Below, in pieces: positions 57,877 through 64,000 of a stretch of 64,000 nucleotides of DNA. Below the pieces are notes generated by a model that searched no databases, was not told where the DNA came from, and was given only the letters and a program-made list of their open reading frames with translations. The stretch spans positions 248,001 to 312,000 of the forward strand of contig JAFEMH010001487.1 in assembly GCA_022495995.1 (NCBI GenBank), in the 5' to 3' direction. The position numbers and the translations under genes are program-made. Numbering within the stretch: position 1 is the stretch's first letter; the number at the start of each line of letters is the position of its first letter. Source of the DNA: Adenophora triphylla var. japonica (taxonomy: Eukaryota; Streptophyta; Magnoliopsida; Asterales; Campanulaceae).

Positions 57877-58079
57877 ATGATGGGATACAAACAAGACACA
57901 AGGAACCGGTAAATTACCGAGACATGGTAAAATATGTTGAGGTAAATCACTCTTGTTTTGTTTCTAAACTTGAATATAAAAAGGTTGTTAATGAATTAAA
58001 AAATGATTTTTTGATTCAAGGTTTTAACCATGAGAGATTTTTTAGTTTGAAAAAATCTCTTGATTCTTGTTTCATTTAA

Positions 58080-59400
58080 AAACTCCTGGATTATTTTGTT
58101 GTATATTATGTTTCATTAATTTTTATTATTATTTTCTTTATTTAAAAAAAATATAATAAAAAAAAATCTGTCGTTTTGTTATTTTAGTAATCTTAGATCT
58201 TACAGCTGCACATGCTGACCTTTTTGTTATGGTAGGATAGCACCCTGAATAACACACTTGATAAAACTCCCTTCATTTGCTTAAAGTGACAAAGTCACTA
58301 ATTTTTTTTATAAATAAAAGGCAAAGGCTTTTATCCATACTATTCTCTCGAGCTCGGGGCACGGTGTTCGCTGCAACGATGTACTCTTGCCAATGAGAAT
58401 GTATGAAGTGATTTATGCTAAGTATTAGGGACATGGAGTTCGCTACTACAGTGTACCCTACTTGAAAGGCATAGATCACTTGGTCTTTACACTTGAAATA
58501 AAACTCGAAGCACGGAGCTCGTTACTACGATGCTTTCTTGTTTAAAGAAGTGTATTGATACGTGAGTAACAAGCAATGTACTTAAAAATATATATATAGG
58601 CCTATAATGCCTAAAGTGCATGAAAAATGCTCAGCTTGTTATGCTTGAAATGCTTGAAAAAGACTAAGCTTATTATGCCTCAAGTGTTTGAAACTGAATA
58701 TATTTATCAAGGGATTTTTATCTTATGTGTTATCCTAGATGTTACCATCATTGCCATTAACATATTTGTATGTGCTATATTATGTTTTTTATTTCTTTAT
58801 TTTCGGTTTGTTATTTAATTTTTTTAACTTTGAAAGTCTTTTTATTGTTTAAGAGTTTTAAAAGTTTGAAAAAGTCTTTAACTAACCAATTTATCCTTTA
58901 TAAACAACTAAAATATCTAAGTCCTAAAATTTAGGGATTTGATTTTCAAAAACCATATGGACTTAGTATATTTGGTATGTTTATTTTTATTTTCGTTTTA
59001 TATATTTAAAAAATTAAAAAAAAATCTGAAAATTAAAAATTAAAAATTAAAAAAATTAAAAAAATAATAAAAAAAAAATTCAAAATAATGGCCGGATGTT
59101 AATTTTTGTGTGAGGAGGTTATACTTGATTTTTCTTGTGGCTAGAAAATAGGGAGGTTGGGTAAATAATTAATGTAATTATCTTTGTGTGGCTAGGAAAT
59201 AGGGGGAGGATAGTTTTTTAATTGAGTAAAAATAGGAAGTGGGATATGTCATATCAATTTAAATTACTTATCCTAATTTAAATTCCTAATTTTTATCCTC
59301 TCTCTCTAACCGCCCTAACCCCTTCTCTCTATAGGCGTTATATACTTCTCCGTCACCGTCACTCACTCTCTCTCAAACCTTCCAAAATCTTCTTAAATCC
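58080..59400. other. Non-coding internal region of the young copia element
   Basis: Replaces RT/RNase H. Between 58340 and 58560 three imperfect copies of a segment with GCACGGTGTTCGCTGCAACG or ATGGAGTTCGCTACTACAGT occur. The rest is AT-rich with A-runs (about 58990-59095). Confidence 0.6.
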
Positions 59401-59406
59401 TAAACC

Positions 59407-59508
59407 ATGTCAACCCATTCCAAGAAACAATCCGCCCCTTTGGAGGTCTCTCACCAAGAAAAGAAGTTCAAGCTAATTTCATCCCAAACAGGGGGAGATA
59501 GTGCTTGA
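59407..59508 (+). CDS. Short ORF ahead of the copia 3' LTR (33 codons)
   Basis: MSTHSKKQSAPLEVSHQEKK then FKLISSQTGGDSA and a stop. It sits in the position of the extra ORF of SIRE-type elements and follows a CT-rich leader (59290-59405). Probably a vestige of that ORF or a start that remains after a deletion. No domain. Confidence 0.3.
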   Translation: MSTHSKKQSAPLEVSHQEKKFKLISSQTGGDSA

Positions 59509-59767
59509 CCAAAGTGATGTTGGTGATTACTTAGGGTATTTGGTATTTGTTTTTGTTATGTTTTATCTTTGGTTTTAATTACTAGTTATTTGAAAATCTT
59601 GTTTTTGTGAAAACTTGTTTTTATAATTAGTATTTTCGATAAAACATAAGTTTCGGTTAGTTCCTCTAATTATGGGGAGTTAATCTTTGGGAGATACTTT
59701 GCTATATCATGTATGACTAACATAATCTTGCAGGAATCGGCACTTTAGAGTTTGGAAAGAAATTATA

Positions 59768-59781
59768 AATTATGGGGAGAT
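59768..59781 (+). promoter_or_regulatory. Polypurine tract of the young copia element
   Basis: AATTATGGGGAGAT directly before the 3' LTR start TGTTAGTG. Confidence 0.8.
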
Positions 59782-60758
59782 TGTTAGTGCAGGTGTGGGT
59801 GTTACCACAGATGCTATCGCTGGCAGTTGGGTGTTACCCGAACTGAAATGATTTGTAATTTAATAATTCTTTCCATATTATTTTATATCCTAATGTCTAA
59901 TATTATTTGCAAGATATATGTGTTTGTTAGTCCATATTTCAGGTTAGTACATGGTGGGATGAATAGCTAAAGACATGGAATAAGGTTGAAGATAAGTTCC
60001 ACATAAATAGGAGATTTATGTGTAACTTTTACTTGGTCCACATTTGTTGATGAAGAAGCAAAACGTGGGAAGACCAAGTCTTGGGAGTTGTTGCTGATTA
60101 ATTGAGGAAGTACAATACAAAGAAAGCAAGAGAGTACAAGGTGATAAAGCAAGGACTTGGGCATTAAGTTTCGGTTGCTATTTTGGTGGGAAGTTGGCGT
60201 ATGATGTGAAGAAGAAGCCAAGAATATTCTCCACTCCTCTCACACGATTTTAACAAGAAGAGCTGTTATTTTGGAGTAGCCTCCAAGGCAATTGAAGGCT
60301 ATAAATAGGCAAGGTGTGGAGACTTGAAGATATACCAATTACACACATCTTTCACACTCCTTGCACAAGAGACAAAACACATCCTTGGTTCCTTTTGCCC
60401 TTTCTCCCATACTTTGTTATTCCACTCTCAAGTACTTTGGACTTGATTGTGTTTTGGGTAGAATAGGGTTTGTGTTTTGATCTATTCGTTTTCTACTTGT
60501 AATAGAGTTAGGAAACTTTCGGCTTTTGTAATCATTTATATAGTGAAGATAAAGTCTTGGCTTTTGAGCTATCCTCAAGTTATATAATTATATAACTTGA
60601 GAAAATTAACTCTTGTGTCTTTTAATTCCATTTGCAAAACTCTTTTAAAGTTGTTTTATTTCGGAGTGTGTGTGTGTGCTGTCCGTCAGTGTGTTATCAA
60701 AGGTGTTGGGTAACATCTACGGTAACATCTCTGTCCAGTCAAGCCATTGACAATTTCA
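59782..60758 (+). repeat. 3' LTR of the young copia element
   Basis: Matches the 5' LTR throughout. Differences I can see are near the start (GCAGGTGTGG against GCAGACTGTGG), ACAGATGC against ACAGGTGC, one A fewer in GCAAAACGTG, AAGCCAAG against AAGACAAG, CCATTTGC against CCGCTGC, and TGCTGTCC against TGTTGTCC. Confidence 0.95.
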
Positions 60759-60763
60759 GTATG

Positions 60764-61139
60764 CATAACATTGGATCTGTGCAACACAAAAACAGAATGG
60801 AAAAAAAGAGTTGGAATTACCTTGGATGGCCTGAAAAACACTCAATTTTTTGAATTTGGCGCAGGGCAGTATGAGAGCAATAGGAATGTGGCGCAGGGCA
60901 AGGGATATATATGATAGCAATATGAATGTGGCGCATGGCAAGGGATTGGACTCTTATCGCTAAAACGAATCTTAGAAGGCAATATCTCTTCAATTAGTTG
61001 GTATATATCTTTTAAATATATTTTATTATTAAGTAAATCAATTCTTTAGATAATGAGATTGAATTTCTATCACTAATACTTAACCGACTAATCAATCAAT
61101 TTAGAAATGATATTGAATTTCAATTTCAAAAAACACATT
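60764..61139. other. Non-coding sequence after the copia element
   Basis: Contains two or three imperfect copies of GAATGTGGCGCAGGGCAAGG with ATGAGAGCAAT at 60862-60945. No gene recognised. Confidence 0.5.
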
Positions 61140-62575
61140 TATTGATAGCCACGAGGTTGGTATTGGAAACAGAGCAATGCTAGCCAAAGGAGTAGCAGTC
61201 AGCCAATGATCAATCCAAAATTTGACACTATACCCATTTTCAATGCGCCAGCCAATGCCTTCTTGAAATAAGGGACACTGCTTTTGAAGGTGTATCCATA
61301 ACCAATAGGCATTTGCCTTTGAAGAAGCCTATAATAAAGTAGAACCCTGACAGTACTTGCTGTTGATGATCTTGGCCCAGAGAGATGTAGGGTGATAGAG
61401 GAGTCTCCAAACCAGCTTTAACATTAGAGCTTTATTCATAAGATTCAATTTTTTTTTAAGCCCAGACCTCCCTCAATGAGGGGTTTACAGAGCTTATCCC
61501 AAGAAATCAAATGTACACCACGCGAGGAGATGGAAGAAGACCTGTAGAAATTCCTCATTGATATTGTGAATTTTTTTCAGGATTGATTTCGGGATGGGGA
61601 AATAGGACATATGACAAATGGGCAACGTCTGGGCCGTATCCTTTAGAAGAGTTAGGTGTCTGGCCTTGGATATAGTTTTAGCCTAAGATGCTCGGACTCG
61701 GGTACAAGTGTCCGACACGGGTACGGATCCGAGTGTCGGATACTTCAAATCTCAAAATTACGGACTCGGGGACACGGATTAGAAGGGTCCAAAATATGAA
61801 TATGGACTCGGCATATAAAAACATATTGATAAAAATTAGTAAATTTCATATTAAAAAGATAATCCATTACTAAAATTAAAATGTAAATTTCTATAAATTT
61901 ATTATGGGAAAATTATTAATTTAAAATTATTATAGAAACAAAACAAATGAAAAAGTAAGTGAAAAACAAACCCAATTAAATTTCACACACCACCAGCTAT
62001 TGGGCCTAAAGTTTTAAAACACCTATAGAGTAATAATTTGGCCCAAGCGGAATAAGCCTTGCCCAGCTCATTTAACGTAACCCTTCTAGATATTTCCACA
62101 ATTTCTCTACTCTCTCTCTCATCAACCAAAATCGCCGCCGAAGAAACCCCGACGGAGAAAGATGTCTGAGATGTTCGAATTTGGAGAATCGGCTAAGGCT
62201 ATCAACAATCCAATTTGGTCCGTTTTCGCAGAATCGCGCCTCCAGTATCTTCTCTAACATTTTTCGTCTTCTTCTTCGATCTGCAAAACAAACGGAGAAA
62301 TAAGGTATGTTTTTAATCTTCTCCCATTTTTCTCATTCAAGCGAATCTGGGTTTTTTTTTATTTTTCAAATTTGGAAGAACATTGAAAATCGAATTTCAA
62401 ATAGCCGAGTCCTCTTTCTCCTAGCCAAGTCCGACGCATATCCCGTGTCCGCATCCGTGTCGTGTCGTGTCGACACGGGTACGGCGCCCTAAAATGGCGA
62501 GTCCGAGCATCTTAGGTTTTAGCCTGCCAAGCAGATATTCTAGATTGAAGCTTTGATATGATACTTTGTAATAGA
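61140..62575 (-). pseudogene. L1-type LINE reverse transcriptase C-terminal fragment, interrupted
   Basis: Read on the minus strand with the inserted hAT-like element (61683-62515) left out: SKLQSRISAWQA at about 62555-62520; KTISKARHLTLLK, CHMSYFPIPKSILKKIHNI, DKLCKPLIEGGLGLKK and MNKALMLKLVWRLLYHPTSL in the 61680-61380 part; and GWRIENGYSVKFWIDHWL at about 61230. These are standard motifs of the region downstream of the RT core in plant L1 elements. Frameshifts and stops are present. No endonuclease or RT catalytic core in the window. Confidence 0.82.
61683..62515. mobile_element. hAT-like element (833 bp) inside the LINE fragment
   Basis: Perfect terminal inverted repeat CTAAGATGCTCGGACTCG / CGAGTCCGAGCATCTTAG and a perfect 8-bp target duplication GTTTTAGC (61675-61682 and 62516-62523). 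GTGTCCGACACGGGTACGG-type words are concentrated at both ends. The interior holds a leader-like stretch and an ATG at 62161 opening MSEMFEFGESAKAINNPIWS, which may be a captured exon. No transposase. Confidence 0.85.
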
Positions 62576-63115
62576 ACTTTTGTCACGTTTGACTTAAGTT
62601 GTTATTAAGTCCCTAACCATTTGACAAGCGATAAATTAGAAAATCCATTTCGTCAACTTTATCTCTTACATTGCTATCATCAAAATAAAACCCATTGCAT
62701 TTCCAACAACCCCTCTCACATTTTTATTAAAAACAATAATAATAATAAAAAAAGAATAATAACAATAAACTAACTAATATCTCACACATTCTCTAATTTA
62801 TTTTATTTTTCATAATCACAATAGATATTTAGTTTCATTTTTTAAATTATTGTGACTTAAAAGTTAGATTATTTTGAGTTAAGAGGGAGGAAGTATAGTG
62901 AAGATGAACACTTCGGCCGAATACGTGGGCCGGAACGTGAGCCCGCCGCCCGCCAGCTCGCTGCCCGTTCAGCCCGCCAAGCCCAGTCCGTGTAGAAGAG
63001 GCAGGCCGAATCTGAAATTCAAGTCACGGGCCCAGCCAAGTCCACGGGCTTTTGGGCTCGCCTATATATAAATTTTCATTTTTTAATTAATATTATCTAT
63101 TCTGAAGTATGTTAC
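62576..63115. other. Non-coding, with a GC-rich segment
   Basis: AT-rich to about 62900. Then 62910-63060 is rich in GCCCGCC and GGGCCC-type words (GAGCCCGCCGCCCGCCAGC), as in several plant non-autonomous elements, but I cannot find matched ends. A related GGCGGGCC word occurs at 63268. Confidence 0.4.
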
Positions 63116-63120
63116 ATGTA

Positions 63121-63185
63121 AGTCATTGATAGAGTGGTTAAGTTCTTGCCTTAACTTGTAAATGGTTCAAGTTTGACTCTTACCG
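63121..63185 (+). repeat. tRNA-like segment, possible SINE head
   Basis: TAGAGTGGTTAAG resembles a tRNA A box, and ATGGTTCAAGTTTGACTC, about 33 bp downstream, resembles a B box. The spacing fits a tRNA-derived SINE. The cloverleaf is poor, so it is not a working tRNA gene. Confidence 0.35.
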
Positions 63186-63559
63186 CCCTCATTTATCCTT
63201 TTAGATTTTCTAGAATTTAGAAGAAAAAAATCCGCCTACCTGTTTCAATAGAATCATGGGCAAACGGGGCGGGCCAGATCATGCCAAACCGGACGAGCCG
63301 AACTGGACTTGACGTGCGGGCTCAAATGTATGAAACAAATCCATTCGCAAATCAGACGTGTTCTTGGTTGAACGGACGACGAGTTATAATCAAAGTATAG
63401 TATACTCGAAATCATAATAAGTAAAGGTCATTGGGACAAAAAAGAAAGAAAAAAAGAAGGTTAAAATGAAAAAAAAATGATAAATAATTTGTCACTCATC
63501 TTTCACATCATACTTGCACACCCATTCCATCAATTACACCCTATTTAAAATGGACTCCC

Positions 63560-63927
63560 CTCCCCTAAGCTTCCTCCTCCTCCTCTTCTTCTATTTTTTC
63601 TTTTCATTTTCCTTCTTTTCTTCTCTTCTCATTTTTTATCTTTACAATTACAACATCAAGCTCCCATTTATTTGATGAGTTGTTACACTTATGCTAAAAT
63701 CGATCGATCGACCCGTTGCATGCTATTGCTACTTAAAAAAAAAGATGGGCCAAATTCCCGGCCCGCAATACCCTAACCAATTTACGGAGGACTCACTACT
63801 CCTATTTCTATTTAAATCTCTCTCTCTCTCTCTCACACACACACACGCCTTTTGTAGCAAGCAACGCAACGCAACCCTCACTCACAATTTGCACCAACTC
63901 AACTCCAACTCTTTCTGAGATCACGAA
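63560..63927 (+). promoter_or_regulatory. Possible promoter and 5' UTR of a gene beyond the window
   Basis: CT-rich tract at 63560-63650, TATTTAAAT-type TATA at about 63807-63815, a (TC)n/(AC)n leader at 63818-63847, then C/A-rich leader (GCAACGCAACCCTCACTCAC) to an ATG at 63927 followed by GTGATTATC, which could be an intron start. Looks like the 5' end of a plant transcription unit, but no coding sequence is visible. Confidence 0.3.
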
Positions 63928-64000
63928 ATGGTGATTATCATCCATCTTATTCATAGCTTTTAATTTGATAAATCACATCTCCACTTTTCTGTTGATTTTG

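Larger units (their letters stand above)
54463..60758 (+). mobile_element. Complete non-autonomous Ty1/copia element (6296 bp)
   Basis: LTRs at 54463-55440 and 59782-60758, primer-binding site at 55443, polypurine tract before 59782 and a perfect 5-bp target duplication GTATG at 54458-54462 and 60759-60763. I count about six differing sites between the LTRs over about 977 bp, so the insertion is young. Internally it has a shortened gag, protease, integrase and the start of the next domain, but no reverse transcriptase or RNase H. An intact insertion with these gaps implies it was copied with enzymes from a related element. General layout and a short ORF before the 3' LTR suggest the SIRE/Maximus lineage. 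Confidence 0.95.

Noticed and set aside
63121..63185. A functional tRNA gene
   Set aside because: A and B boxes are only partial and I cannot fold acceptor and anticodon stems, so I list it only as a SINE-like segment.

Overview
This is a repeat-dense stretch of a plant nuclear genome. Evidence: Ty3/gypsy Tat-lineage and Ty1/copia LTR retrotransposons, CACTA (En/Spm), Mutator-like, hAT-like and Stowaway-like DNA transposons, an L1-type LINE piece, GT-AG introns of about 80-110 bp, and fragments of plant proteins (TIM8, ATM, a pentatricopeptide-repeat protein, a type-A DnaJ). A eudicot seems likely, but that is inference. I see no intact host gene.

1-10253: the 3' part of a Tat-lineage Ty3/gypsy element: broken pol (RT-RNase H, second RNase H, integrase), then two genes on the opposite strand (a plant-mobile-domain pseudogene and a short spliced gene), tandem arrays, and a 3.37-kb 3' LTR (6885-10253). 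10969-12073 is a non-autonomous Mutator-like element with a 9-bp target duplication.

12361-39219: a nest. The outer layer is a pair of Mutator-like ends with satellite-filled inverted arms. Inside is CACTA-1 (13411-36376, minus orientation, target duplication ATA, only its En/Spm-type accessory gene kept). Inside that is a long foldback element (about 16490-34310). Inside the foldback is CACTA-2 (16946-33996, plus orientation, target duplication CAG). CACTA-2 holds a captured DnaJ fragment, telomere-like repeats, a heptamer satellite, a giant ATT microsatellite, another copy of the same foldback (24290-25036), a plant-mobile-domain pseudogene, a decayed TNPD transposase and a decayed accessory gene.

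39220-54462: two degenerate ATM-like exons; a minus-strand copia 3' LTR with a proline-rich/coiled-coil ORF; 5 kb of AT-rich duplications split by a hAT-like element with a perfect 8-bp target duplication; a Stowaway-like MITE; a palindromic satellite; a PPR pseudogene fragment; TIM8-like exon 1 with a plausible promoter; and a second Stowaway MITE.

54463-60758: a complete, young, non-autonomous copia element (near-identical LTRs, target duplication GTATG) with no reverse transcriptase and a damaged integrase. 60759-64000: a LINE fragment interrupted by a hAT-like element with an 8-bp target duplication, a tRNA-like SINE candidate, and a possible promoter/5' UTR at the end.

The coding content is almost entirely transposon-derived. 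The most unusual signals are the nest with readable target duplications and internal empty-site copies; short motifs scattered through LTRs and coding regions of both copia elements (GCGGTT in one, GTGTTACC in the other); and the antisense gene module of the Tat element, with a possible antisense promoter in its LTR.
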